NCBI GenBank assembly: GCA_964604675.1
Contig: CAZSAT010000043.1
Coordinates: 1-53,422, forward strand
Length of the DNA stretch: 53,422 nucleotides
Origin: CAZSAT01 sp964604675
Lineage (GTDB): Bacteria; Myxococcota_A; UBA796; CAJQPC01
Direction: 5' to 3'
This document shows positions 1 through 8,512 of this stretch, in pieces (position 1 is the first letter of the stretch; every line of letters begins with the position of its first letter). Under the pieces are notes generated by a model. The model did no database searches, had not been told where the DNA came from, and was given only the letters and a program-made list of their open reading frames with translations. A program made the position numbers and the translations under genes.

Positions 1-2
1 TG

Positions 3-167
3 TCGTACTGGGTCGGGGCGGCCGAGATCCGCGCGCTCCGGGAGCAGGCCGAGGCCGCGATGGGGGACCGCTTCGACATCGTGGGGTTCCACCGCCTGGT
101 GCTGGAGGCGGGCGAGATCACGGTGGAGATGATGCGAGAACGCGTGACACACTGGATCGAGGGCTGA
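3..167 (+). CDS. C-terminal end of a DUF885-family protein (partial)
   Basis: The window opens inside this gene; 54 codons and a TGA remain. The tail starts YWVGAAEIRALREQAEAAMG, continues with FHRLVLEAGEITVEMM and ends RVTHWIEG. A helix rich in Arg/Glu, then a 'FH..VL..G' strand-turn and a final amphipathic helix is the usual end of DUF885 proteins, large exported peptidase-like proteins about 550-600 residues long. The catalytic part lies outside the window, so activity cannot be judged. The next gene is convergent, 10 bases away. The assignment rests on a short stretch. Confidence 0.6.
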   Translation, partial: SYWVGAAEIRALREQAEAAMGDRFDIVGFHRLVLEAGEITVEMMRERVTHWIEG

Positions 168-177
168 GCTGAACGGG

Positions 178-1497
178 TCAGTACCCGGCGGCCGGCACCA
201 CGTACACAGCGCCCGACCAGCTTGCCCCACTCGCCGAGCTCCCACGCGCCCCCAGGGCGGGGTCGAGGAAGCCGTCGCCGGTGAGGTCTCCCGACGCCAG
301 CGCGCCCCCGAGGGAGTCCGAGGATCCCGTGCCGAGGAAGGTCGCTCCTGCGTCGTTCGGAACAGCCGTGCCGCTCAGGTCGCCGTGGAATAGCAGCACC
401 ATCCCGCCGTCGCTCGCCAGATCATCGGCGCCTCTCGCGCCCACCAGCAGGTCGGCGTGTCCATCGCCGTCCAGGTCACCGGGCCGTGGATCGCGTAGCC
501 CAGCTGCTGGTTAGATGTATCTCCCTCGAGTGTCCAGGTGGCCGCGAGCAGGTTGGTCGGCGTGTCCCCCCAGCCTGCGAGCTGGCTGCCGGACACCAGG
601 TAGACCCGCCCTGCCCCGCCGTTTGCGGCGTGGGCGGCGACCGCGAAGTCGTCGTAGCCGTCACCGTCCACGTCGCCGAGGCCCTCCAGGCTGCGCGGTG
701 TGTAGGCGATGCGCTCGCTGGAGGTACCGAGACCGTGTGGTCCGCCGCGCTCGCGAAGGTGGTGTCGCTGCCCGGTGACAGCCACACGAGTGCGGCACCG
801 ACGTCTCCGACCCCGGACTCGTAGTACCCAGCCGCTCCGACGAGCAGATCGTCGAAGCCGTCACCGTCCAGGTCGCCGCCCGCCGCCACCGCGGAACCCA
901 GGTACAGCCCCGCGTTGCCGGCGTAGTCGCCGTAGACGATCAAGTCCGCGTCGTCCGTGGTCCCGCTCGAGACGGACGCCCCGGACCAGGCGTAGGCCGC
1001 GCCGTACTGGGACGCGTAGGTGCTGTCGAGCCACGCGCCGACGACCAGGTCCGCCGTCCCGTCCCCGTCGATGTCGCCAGCCGAAGCCACAGAGCCTCCG
1101 AAGCAGGTCGCCTCTCCGCCGTCGAGCGCGATGGGAGCATCCTGGAGGCTTCCATCCGCCGGACCGTCGAGCAGGAACACCCAGCTCTCGTCACAAGGGG
1201 TCGTCTTGGCGGAGTTCCCCGGAGCCCCGATCACCAGCTCGTCGTCACCGTCTCCATCGACATCCGGCAGTGTGGCGAGCGTCTCGCCTGCGTAGCCGTA
1301 CGCGGCGGCGCCGTACACCTCGTGGTCGGTCGCGTAGAGGTCGATGTCCCCGGTGACGGGGCCGAGGGAGAGGTACACGCTGCCCTCGGTGTCCGAGGCG
1401 ACCGTGTCGGCGAGGGGAGCTCCCGTGGCGAGGTGCCATCGCCACACGTGAGGTCCGTGCCAGTCGTGCAGCCGAGCCAAAGCGCCATGATCCCCAT
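178..1497 (-). pseudogene. FG-GAP (integrin-like) repeat lipoprotein with three frameshifts
   Basis: A surface lipoprotein built of FG-GAP/VCBS blades. The ATG at 1497 follows a GGAG ribosome site and gives MGIMALWLGC, a very short lipobox signal. Blades are recognised by calcium-loop sequences such as DVDGDGDDELVIGAPG, GDIDGDGTADLVVGA, GDLDGDGFDDLLVGAA and GDVDGDGYDDFAVAAH. The reading frame changes near 1430, 730 and 477, each time as if one base were missing, yet similarity continues straight through. The net length is a multiple of three (440 codons). The protein is therefore either recently broken or mis-assembled. FG-GAP propellers usually serve adhesion or ligand binding; no ligand can be inferred. 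Confidence 0.75.
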
Positions 1498-1560
1498 CGT
1501 TTCTCCACGACCCCAAGCTACCGCATCCCCGCGCCGCTGCGGAGGGATGTTCTCGTCCGT

Positions 1561-1863
1561 CTACTTCATCGTCACCGCCACGTTGTAGTCGACGGTGACG
1601 GTGGGCCCCTCGAGCACGACCTCGCACTCACCGAGCAGCTCGAGCGGTGCACTGCCTCGAGCACGCACCCACAACAGCGTTCCATCTCGATGCACGGACA
1701 CCTCGTCATCTTCGCAATCGTGGGACTCCACCTGACCCCACCTCGTCGGAACGGGGATCCCCTGGCCCACAGCAGCCTCAGAACCAGCCACGGCCTCTTC
1801 CGCTACCTCGACGGCCAGGTGCTTCGACGCGCAGCCCATCAGCAGGATGACCATCCCTCCCAT
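1561..1863 (-). CDS. Small lipoprotein, 100 aa
   Basis: The ATG at 1863 is chosen over an upstream start because GGGAGG lies 8 bases before it and the protein then begins MGGMVILLMGC, a compact lipoprotein signal. The mature part is acidic and ends in beta-like segments (ECEVVLEGPTVTVDYNVAVT). I do not recognise a family. It lies between the FG-GAP lipoprotein and a PDZ protein on the same strand, with 35 and 63 base spacers, so co-transcription is plausible. Confidence 0.65.
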   Translation of the reverse strand: MGGMVILLMGCASKHLAVEVAEEAVAGSEAAVGQGIPVPTRWGQVESHDCEDDEVSVHRDGTLLWVRARGSAPLELLGECEVVLEGPTVTVDYNVAVTMK

Positions 1864-1898
1864 CTTGTCTGCCTCCCGAGAAAGTGGTGACCTCGCGC

Positions 1899-2798
1899 TT
1901 AGTCCACCCACGCGTCCGGACGCTCTTCTCGCTTCATCCCGCACACCTTGTCACCGCAGTAGATGTCGACCAGGTCGTGGCCATCGTCCAAGAAGACGCG
2001 CTCGACGGTGAGCTCGACGTCCCCCTGCACGCGGCGGACGCTCAGATCGACGAAGGTACCCTCTTCTCCCACGCTGACCGCCGACATATCGCCCGTGCCC
2101 ATGCCGGCCGTTGGCTGGCCGTCGACGGTGGTGATCAGGTCCCCGGCTTCGAGTCCTGCCGCGTGAGCACCACTCCCCGTCCGCACCCGCTCGACGATCA
2201 GTCCGTCGTCTGCTTCAGCTACGCGCACGCCCATGCCCGCGGTTCTGGAGGTCGGTAGCCTGAGCTCGACGATGGTGTCGTGTGCGCGGTCTGGATGCAC
2301 GGTGACTGGCTCGGAGTAGGTGGAGAACAAACCGTCCTGTCGCTCCGCTGTGACGTCACAAGGCTCAGTGACATCGCCCTCGATGTAGAACGCTCCGCTC
2401 TCGGGGACCGAGTCGAAGCCTCCGCAGCCCCTGACGTTGATCTTTCCCTGTGCCGGCCGTACGAAGCCTGTGATCGATCCCGCTGGTACCAGCTCGTCGA
2501 CCACGCAGCGGTCTGGAGCCTCGCCCCAGTCCACGACCGTCGGCAGGTACCCAGGGATGGTGAGCTTCCCGAAGTGCAGGGAGTCCGGCCGCTCTGGGAG
2601 GTCGACATACCCTTCGCCGACCACGGCTCGGAGCATCCCGAAGGTCACGGTGTCGGGCTCGCTCGATGGCATGTGGAGGAGGAACTCCACGTCCCCCTCG
2701 ACCCGCACCTGCGGGCTGAGCTTGCAGCGGACGGTGTCCTGGGCGAGCGCCGCAGGAGCCGCCGGCCAGAGGGTGCAGGAGGCAGCGAGCAGGAGCAT
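1899..2798 (-). CDS. Exported PDZ-domain protein
   Basis: The ATG at 2798 has GGAGGT just upstream and gives a signal peptide (MLLLAASCTLWPAAPAALAQ); the longer reading from 2849 lacks these. Of 299 residues, the first ~180 form an unrecognised beta-rich region with two Cys pairs. Residues ~190-270 form a PDZ domain (GLIVERVRTGSGAHAAGLEA, then GDLITTVDGQPTAGMG). PDZ domains of this sort bind C-terminal peptides in the envelope. No protease domain is attached. The exported protein at 5853 is a two-PDZ relative with the same general plan. Confidence 0.75.
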   Translation of the reverse strand: MLLLAASCTLWPAAPAALAQDTVRCKLSPQVRVEGDVEFLLHMPSSEPDTVTFGMLRAVVGEGYVDLPERPDSLHFGKLTIPGYLPTVVDWGEAPDRCVVDELVPAGSITGFVRPAQGKINVRGCGGFDSVPESGAFYIEGDVTEPCDVTAERQDGLFSTYSEPVTVHPDRAHDTIVELRLPTSRTAGMGVRVAEADDGLIVERVRTGSGAHAAGLEAGDLITTVDGQPTAGMGTGDMSAVSVGEEGTFVDLSVRRVQGDVELTVERVFLDDGHDLVDIYCGDKVCGMKREERPDAWVD

Positions 2799-2887
2799 GG
2801 TGTGACCTCCAAGGACCACCCTACGCTGTTTCCAGACGCCCGCGGTCACGAGTCACTCGAAGCAACTCGCTGACCTCTCGCGGTGCA

Positions 2888-3700
2888 TCACCTGCGGCAG
2901 CGGAACACGGTGCCGACGAGCGTCAGCCACCACAAGGCAGCGGGCAGGTTCGTGGTCGCACATTGGGACACCCTGTGGCTCGTCGGTTCGGTCCACGGAC
3001 CTGCGTTGGAGCTCGCGTCCAAGAGGCGTGCACGAGCCCAGTATTCGTCGCCATGGTCGACCTGGAGTCCCCCGCCCTCGCATGTGCCGTCGATGCGCAC
3101 CCGACCATCCACGTCGGCGACCCAGGCCATGGCCTCGAGGAAGTCCTCGTTCTCGGCGAGCTGGACCTGGATCATCGCGTCTTCTCGGGCCTCGAAGACG
3201 AGCTCCTGGACGGGGGCCGAGCCACCGCATTCCCAGTCATCTGGATCGTCGCCGCGACTGGAGGTCCAGGAGAGCCACTCCGGCGGCTCGAGCGAGACCG
3301 TGTCGCCGGCTCCCCCTGCCGCAGTCCGGAACTCGAGCACGTCGGCGTGAAGAGGTTCGACAAACGTGTGTTCGGCCCACCGGGCAGACAGGGAGTAGCC
3401 CACGTCCGGCTCGAGCTCCTGGCTCGGCGTGAGCCGGACCAGGGTCTCACCCCTGGTGGTCAGTCGCTCGCTCGTCCAGGTCACCGCGGTGCCGTCTTCA
3501 CTCGCCAGCTCGAACGTCGGGTCGTAGTAGACGACGTCGCCAGTCAGCAGTGGCGCCGTCGTGGTGGCCTGGCCCGTAGAGCCGTCGGCGGGGAGGACCG
3601 CGGTGAGTCCACCGACCTCGCACTGGCAGTAGGCCGAGGCCGGGGCGCTCGACGACGACGCAACCATGGCCACCGTGATCAGCAGGCTTCGCGTTGTCAC
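2888..3700 (-). CDS. Exported Ig/Fn3-like protein with MYXO-CTERM-like tail
   Basis: Starts at GTG 3700 inside the stop of the upstream gene (GTGA overlap), giving the signal peptide VTTRSLLITVAMVASSSSAP, then a Cys-rich stretch (YCQCEVG). The 270-residue protein has two beta-sandwich-like repeats; the second ends EYWARARLLDASSNAGPW, a typical last strand of Fn3-like modules. It finishes with a Cys, a hydrophobic helix (LPAALWWLTLVGTVF) and RCRR, a layout like MYXO-CTERM sorting tails, suggesting anchoring at the cell surface. The fragment at 10360 carries a matching end. Function unknown. Confidence 0.65.
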   Translation of the reverse strand: MTTRSLLITVAMVASSSSAPASAYCQCEVGGLTAVLPADGSTGQATTTAPLLTGDVVYYDPTFELASEDGTAVTWTSERLTTRGETLVRLTPSQELEPDVGYSLSARWAEHTFVEPLHADVLEFRTAAGGAGDTVSLEPPEWLSWTSSRGDDPDDWECGGSAPVQELVFEAREDAMIQVQLAENEDFLEAMAWVADVDGRVRIDGTCEGGGLQVDHGDEYWARARLLDASSNAGPWTEPTSHRVSQCATTNLPAALWWLTLVGTVFRCRR

Positions 3701-4464
3701 CAGCTCCGCCCCACCCCCACCCCGAGGCCCAGGAGGCCTCCGAGGTAGTCGAGCAGCATCCAGTCGACACGAACGCTGACGAAGCCCGCGCCGAGGTCTC
3801 GCCGAACCCACGGTTCCAAGGCGAGCTGGTTCCGGTAGGGTCGGCCTCGCGTGTAGACGTGGAGCCACGGGACTCGGAGGCCGAGAGCGAGCTCGGGGGT
3901 CAGCCACAACGCCGTGCCGGGCACCAGAGTGGTGGCCACGTCGTGGGACTCTCCCCACCACGGGCCGGCCCACGTCCGGAGGTACACTTGGGCGCTGCCG
4001 TCGATCGCGACCACCAGCCGCTGTCCATGTTCGACGTGGAACGGAACGCCGATCCCGACGCGGTACGGCGCCCAGGACAGTGCGTGCTGTGCGCCTTCGT
4101 AGAACGAGCCCCAGATCGCATAGTCCTGGCCCTGTTGGCCTGCACTCAGAGCGACGGTAGCGCCCACTGAGGTGCGGATGTCGCTCTCGGTGTCCACCAC
4201 GAGGGCCTGGACGACCAGGTTGCCGGGTTGAGTCGGCCAGAGCCAGGCGAACTGGACGCTTGCCTCGACCCGGCCGAGCCTTACCCCGGTGCCGGCGACG
4301 GTGCTGACCAGCTCGAAGGCGGCGACCCCACCGTCCGCCCACACTCGGGCCGTCTCTGACGCCGCGAGCCCAGCGCCGTCCTGTCCGCTGGGCACTGCGA
4401 GGGGGGCAGCTCCGGCTGGGGAGGCAGCGAGCAGCAGCGTCAGGAGCAACGGGCAGCGGGCCAT
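3697..4464 (-). CDS. Probable outer-membrane beta-barrel protein
   Basis: The ATG at 4464 opens a clear signal peptide (MARCPLLLTLLLAASPAGA). The 255-residue product is dominated by alternating polar/aromatic strands (AQHALSWAPYRVGIGVPF; QLALEPWVRRDLGAGFVSVR), with a Gly-rich final strand ending in aromatic GRSW, as in barrel proteins. It overlaps the next gene by GTGA and is preceded by two genes of similar style, so these four probably form one envelope operon. No family is assigned. Confidence 0.6.
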   Translation of the reverse strand: MARCPLLLTLLLAASPAGAAPLAVPSGQDGAGLAASETARVWADGGVAAFELVSTVAGTGVRLGRVEASVQFAWLWPTQPGNLVVQALVVDTESDIRTSVGATVALSAGQQGQDYAIWGSFYEGAQHALSWAPYRVGIGVPFHVEHGQRLVVAIDGSAQVYLRTWAGPWWGESHDVATTLVPGTALWLTPELALGLRVPWLHVYTRGRPYRNQLALEPWVRRDLGAGFVSVRVDWMLLDYLGGLLGLGVGVGRSW

Positions 4465-4590
4465 GGGACACGGCTTCGACCACCCGACCACCCCGGTGCG
4501 ATGGGGGTCAGCCAGCACGACCAGCCCCCGACAAGCACTCCAGGGCCGGCGTGCGGATCTTGCGATGGGCGCACTGGGCAAGCCTGCTAT

Positions 4591-5121
4591 TCAAGGTGCG
4601 AGCCACTCCAAGCCGATCAGGACCACCGACTTGTCCCTGTCCGTCCCGCTGTTGGTCTCCTCGTACAGCATGCCCTCCAGGCGTACGCGCAGGGCGTGGC
4701 CGTCGCGCCAGCCAGTCACAGCGAAGCCAACGATGCTCGCGGCGTGCAGCTCACGGACCTCGTCGGGGTCGGTGGCCTGGAAGTGGGTGGTGTCGTCCAC
4801 GGTGTACACGAGCCCGCCACCAGCGTAGAGGTCGAGGGTGGAGCGCGTCGCCCCGACGCCAGCGTGCGCAGCCTGCACCCAGAGCACAGCGCGGCCATCG
4901 GCGCGGATTCGGCTCAGGTCTGGCGCGACCTCGTAGTCTTCGACGGCCCACCGAGTGCGTGCGGTCCAGTCGTGACCGTGCAGGTCGGGGAAGCCGGACA
5001 CGGAGAACTCCAGCGCGGCCTGGTCGTTGAGCGGCGTGTGCCGTCCACCGCGGACGCCGGGACGTACGAGAAAGAGGTCGTTGAGGTCCACCGCGAGGCC
5101 GGCAAGCCAGAGCGCGGTCAC
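4591..5121 (-). CDS. Small beta-rich envelope protein
   Basis: The GTG at 5121 overlaps the preceding stop (GTGA). The 176-residue product begins MTALWLAGLAVDLNDLFLVR and consists of amphipathic strands (RSTLDLYAGGGLVYTV; LRVRLEGMLYEETNSG; KSVVLIGLEWLAP). The last strand ends in a hydrophobic/aromatic pattern as in outer-membrane barrels. The signal peptide is weak. The longer open frame to 5697 is rejected because it is Arg/Pro-rich and overlaps the real upstream gene. Confidence 0.5.
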   Translation of the reverse strand: MTALWLAGLAVDLNDLFLVRPGVRGGRHTPLNDQAALEFSVSGFPDLHGHDWTARTRWAVEDYEVAPDLSRIRADGRAVLWVQAAHAGVGATRSTLDLYAGGGLVYTVDDTTHFQATDPDEVRELHAASIVGFAVTGWRDGHALRVRLEGMLYEETNSGTDRDKSVVLIGLEWLAP

Positions 5122-5657
5122 CGGCGCAGCTCGCAGTTCGCGGCGAGGTCGAGGGATCGGCTGGCTCCACTCCAGGTGGCCTTCAAGCGAGCCGTGACGA
5201 GGCCTCGGGCACGGGCCTCGCACCGGGAGGCTGGCAGAGACATGGACAGACCAGCGCCCACAGCAGGCCCCAGCCCGAGCTCGTTGTAGCCAAGCTCTCG
5301 GTGCTGTCGTCCGGTCTCCAGAGTGTAGGACTGGAGCCACGCGGCATCCCCTCCGACGACGCCGAACGGGCGGAGGTCCTGCCCTCGCGGCGTGGGAGAC
5401 AGCTCCAGGACGAGCAGCGCCTGGCCACGGACTGCCCACCCGACGTAGTCCTTCTTCGGGCGGAAGACCTCGAACGACCTGTCGCCAGAAGCCGTTCCGC
5501 GCGGTGTGGGGTCCACGCGGAGATCGATGCGAAGTGCGGAGTGCTGGGACTCCAGGGCGGTGTGGGCGCCGACGGCGAGCTGTGAGGAGTCGTCCGCGGC
5601 GACCACACCGAGCCCTGCTGTCCAGGTGAGCAAGCTGGCGAGGTTCCAGGTGGGCAC
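5118..5657 (-). CDS. Exported beta-rich protein, first gene of the 5.7-2.9 kb operon
   Basis: The GTG at 5657 gives a signal peptide (MPTWNLASLLTWTAGLGVVA) on a 179-residue protein; the upstream extension to 5843 is Arg/Cys-rich non-coding style. Internal strands such as QALLVLELSPTPRGQDLRPF and GYNELGLGPAVGAGLSMSLP suggest a barrel. It ends with a Cys-containing strand (LDLAANCELRR). It is translationally coupled to the gene at 4591. No ribosome site decides the start, so the N-terminus is uncertain. Confidence 0.5.
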   Translation of the reverse strand: MPTWNLASLLTWTAGLGVVAADDSSQLAVGAHTALESQHSALRIDLRVDPTPRGTASGDRSFEVFRPKKDYVGWAVRGQALLVLELSPTPRGQDLRPFGVVGGDAAWLQSYTLETGRQHRELGYNELGLGPAVGAGLSMSLPASRCEARARGLVTARLKATWSGASRSLDLAANCELRR

Positions 5658-5852
5658 GTCGCGCAGGGTACTGCGCGGGAGAGCGTTTGGGCCGCATGAT
5701 CGGTAGCGTTCAGGCCGCCCGTGTCCGCAGCAGCGCCTCCGCCACGGGCAGCACCACCTCCCGGAGACAGCGTCATGCCGCCGCCTGCCCCGTCGCACGG
5801 CCCGAGAGCCGATTCCCACCGGAAGGGGCCCCACGGATGACACAACCTCCCC

Positions 5853-6953
5853 GTGACGCCGCTCCTCCCGTGGCTGCTCGTCCTCGCGGGCGGCGAAGCC
5901 TCAGCTTCGGTCTCCTGCAGGGTCGATGGCCCGTTCCCGTCGGGTGAAGGGACCTTCGTCCACGATCGCGTCCGCACGATGTCGAGGTACACCTCCGATG
6001 TCCGCGTCCGCGCGGGATACTTCCGGCTCTGGGCCGATCCCGGGGAGGCCGGAACTCTCTTTCTGGATGGCGCGCTGCCAGCGCGTGTCACCTGGTCCGA
6101 GGAGGGGGTCTGCTCCGTCGACGTCGAGCCTGGCAGCACCCCTGAGCTGAGCGGACAGGTGTCGCTCGTCGGCCTCCCGACCGACGCTGTGGTGTGGGTC
6201 CGAGGCTGTGGGAGCGCCGCTCGAGTCGACGATGGTGGGCGCTTCTCCATGCCAACTGGTTCAGAGCCTTGCGCGCTCCAGGGCATCGCGAACACCTGGT
6301 CTCACGTCTGGGTCGGTGAGCCGACACCCGTGTACCCGGTTCAAGAAGAGGGCACCGACCTCGCGCTCGGCGCACTGGCGCCCGACAGCGGCATCGGGGC
6401 GCTCGCCTACCGGGACGAAGGGCGCGGGATCGTCGTGGAGCACGTGCTCGCCAGGAGCTCGGCGCGCGATGCCGGCCTCGCCCCCGGTGACCGCGTCCTC
6501 CTCGTCGACGGGCTCGGGTTCGACGACGTGCCGATGGGGGAGGAGCGGGCACTCGGGCGGGGGCTGGCCGGGGAGACTGTGAAGGTGGTGGTGGGGATCG
6601 GAGACGTCGAGCGGACCCTCGAGCTCGCGCGACGGCCGCATGACCAGAGCTACTGGGGCTGGACTCTGGGGATCGCAGTCGACCGCACGGAAGAAGGACT
6701 CGTCGTCGCCGAGACGCTGCCGCATGCAACGGCGTCGGGCGTCCAGGTCGGAGACCGGGTGGTCGGGTTCTGGGACGAGAGCACCGCCGAGTGGCACGCT
6801 GGACAGTTCGCAGGACACAGCCGTGGCGGCCCGTGCGACGTGGAGCTGACCCTGGAGCGCGAGGGCGGTGAGCGCGTCGTCGTGAGCGTTCCACGGATGA
6901 GGGACGTGGGCTCGTTCGCGGACTGGGACCCCGGAGAGCCTCCAAGACGGTGA
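5853..6953 (+). CDS. Exported protein with two PDZ domains
   Basis: The GTG at 5853 gives the signal peptide MTPLLPWLLVLAGGEASAS; the next in-frame ATG would remove it. Of 366 residues, ~20-175 form a beta-rich Cys-containing region like that of the PDZ protein at 1899. Residues ~185-255 are PDZ 1 (GIVVEHVLARSSARDAGLAP, GDRVLLVDG) and ~275-350 PDZ 2 (GLVVAETLPHATASGVQVGD). There is no peptidase domain. The 195-base gap to the divergent gene at 5657 must hold both promoters. Probably a periplasmic or surface scaffold; role unknown. Confidence 0.75.
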   Translation: MTPLLPWLLVLAGGEASASVSCRVDGPFPSGEGTFVHDRVRTMSRYTSDVRVRAGYFRLWADPGEAGTLFLDGALPARVTWSEEGVCSVDVEPGSTPELSGQVSLVGLPTDAVVWVRGCGSAARVDDGGRFSMPTGSEPCALQGIANTWSHVWVGEPTPVYPVQEEGTDLALGALAPDSGIGALAYRDEGRGIVVEHVLARSSARDAGLAPGDRVLLVDGLGFDDVPMGEERALGRGLAGETVKVVVGIGDVERTLELARRPHDQSYWGWTLGIAVDRTEEGLVVAETLPHATASGVQVGDRVVGFWDESTAEWHAGQFAGHSRGGPCDVELTLEREGGERVVVSVPRMRDVGSFADWDPGEPPRR

Positions 6954-7280
6954 CTGCGCAGCCTCGGAATCTCCGTGTGCGAAGGCACGCACGCAGTCCC
7001 ACCATCCGTACGGTGGTACCGGCGCCGCCCTCCAGACGCGGTGCCGTGATCGAAGTCGCCCCTCATCAGCACTCGTGCGCTGACGTGGTCGGCCCTCTGC
7101 GCCACTTCATCCTACGTACTGCGTGCCCGGAGCAGTGAGGTTGATGGAAGCCCTTGGCGTGATCGTCCTCTTGGCGGCCTGACGACGTGGATGGCCACAC
7201 GGTCGCGAAGACGCTCGACTTCGAGGCCGACGCCGACCCGGATGTGTACTGGGCATGGCGCTACACCCCGGCGGGACGCT
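6954..7280. other. Gene-poor gap with a possible gene remnant
   Basis: No convincing gene. At 7144-7182 a plus-strand ATG opens a 12-codon frame (MEALGVIVLLAA then TGA) that looks like a bare signal peptide. A downstream frame contains TVAKTLDFEADADPDVYWAW, which reads like genuine protein. Together they may be the remains of a small exported protein. Nothing else stands out. Confidence 0.3.
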
Positions 7281-7745
7281 CTACTGCACGGGCCGGTGGT
7301 TGGTCACTTCCCACCGTAGATCGAAGCTCATCTGGCCACGCTGGGACAGGAGCTCCGGCGGTGGCGCAGGCAACGGCGTCGACTCCTCGATGGCCTGGAC
7401 GAGGAGGCTGTCGAGCTTCTCGCTGCCGCTGCCTACCTTGATGGCGACTTGTTCGACGTGGCCTCCGTTGCCCACAGTGACCACGGCCAGCATCGAGTAG
7501 TCGGGCTTCGGGAGACGCAGCGGCCGGCCCTGCTCCTGGAGCAGCTCGACCCACCGGTTCTCGACGTGGACGGCCACGTCGCGGTGGTAGCTGCCCTCCT
7601 GGAACATGATGACCTGCCCCTCGAGCATCATGACGCGGTTGGTCACGTCGTAGAAGTCGACCCTCAGTTCCATGTCCGGCCTGGGTGGCCTCGAGAGCTT
7701 CGCACAGCCAAGACTGAGCGCGATAGCGGTGGTTGTTGCTACCAT
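7281..7745 (-). CDS. Lipoprotein with TonB C-terminal-like domain
   Basis: 154 residues. It starts MVATTTAIALSLGC, a lipobox with no basic n-region. Residues ~80-150 (MLAVVTVGNGGHVEQVAIKV, then LDSLLVQAIEESTPLPAPPP and a final strand MSFDLRWEV) match the strand-helix-strand plan of TonB C-terminal domains, including the 'P.PAPP' loop. True TonB has an N-terminal membrane helix and a Pro-rich spacer. Here the domain is tethered as a lipoprotein, as seen in stand-alone TonB-C proteins of this phylum. Substrate and receptor unknown. Confidence 0.65.
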   Translation of the reverse strand: MVATTTAIALSLGCAKLSRPPRPDMELRVDFYDVTNRVMMLEGQVIMFQEGSYHRDVAVHVENRWVELLQEQGRPLRLPKPDYSMLAVVTVGNGGHVEQVAIKVGSGSEKLDSLLVQAIEESTPLPAPPPELLSQRGQMSFDLRWEVTNHRPVQ

Positions 7746-7789
7746 TTGAGTCCCCTGAGAGGGAAGCGTACCACGCTGTCGACTGCCCG

Positions 7790-8512
7790 TTACCCAGGCA
7801 TCTCCTCACCCGTCCAAGACACCGCCAGGAGCGCCTGGGGATACGACGGAGTCTTTGCCCGGCTCGCCTGGAGCTGCACCCCGAGGTCGAGTTCGACGCT
7901 CCCCCCCACTGGGATGCGCCAGAGGCCTCGGAAGGACAGGGGCACGGTGTCGGGCGCCACCAGCTCGGCCTCCAACACGCCGTAGGTGCCGTCGGGTCGC
8001 GGGCGTTCCCAGGCCCACCGAGCATGGACCATGGGAGACCCGTCTCCCGAGGTCGTCCACCGCTGCTCCTGCAGGCCCAGGCCGCCGCGGAGGACGTGAC
8101 GACCTGCACCCTCCAGCTCGGACTCGACGAAGCCCACCACATGCCACCCCGGCTGGGCCTCGAGGCTGTGGCTGCCGAAGGTGACCACCGCGAGGTCGTC
8201 GATGTGGGGGAGCGCGCCGATCTCGAGCCCGATGAGGTGGGGCTGGTCGGGTCCTGTCCGCCTGCGGACCGAGGCCACAAGGCGTCCTGGGCCCTGCTCG
8301 GACCAGTCGTCCATCCATGCGACGACGACGGGGAGCTCGACGTCCACGAGCTGCTGGCCAGCCACGAAGCGGGTCGCGAGCGTCTGCTGGACGACCGTCA
8401 GCTCGTTCGGTGCGACGACCGTACGTGCGCTCGCGGTTGGGGCCGCGTAGCCGTCCGCCTGCCGAAACCCCACCGGGGCGGCGAGAGCGGCCACCACCAG
8501 CAGGCTCACCAC
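7790..8512 (-). CDS. Exported beta-rich protein
   Basis: Two consecutive GTG codons (8512, 8509) could start it; the second makes a GTGA overlap with the upstream stop, the usual style here. The protein (240 or 239 residues) begins VSLLVVAALAAPVG, a short signal peptide. It continues with long strands (LVDVELPVVVAWMDDW; HLIGLEIGALPHIDDLAVVT; VGGSVELDLGVQLQAS). The distribution suggests a beta-sandwich or barrel. It is co-transcribed with the membrane protein at 8506-9441. No family recognised. Confidence 0.6.
   Translation of the reverse strand: MVSLLVVAALAAPVGFRQADGYAAPTASARTVVAPNELTVVQQTLATRFVAGQQLVDVELPVVVAWMDDWSEQGPGRLVASVRRRTGPDQPHLIGLEIGALPHIDDLAVVTFGSHSLEAQPGWHVVGFVESELEGAGRHVLRGGLGLQEQRWTTSGDGSPMVHARWAWERPRPDGTYGVLEAELVAPDTVPLSFRGLWRIPVGGSVELDLGVQLQASRAKTPSYPQALLAVSWTGEEMPG

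Noticed and set aside
3701..4483. Extension of the 2888 frame to 4483 (531 codons)
   Set aside because: Arg/Pro/Gly-rich and overlaps the barrel gene at 3697; the GTGA-coupled start at 3700 with a signal peptide is better.
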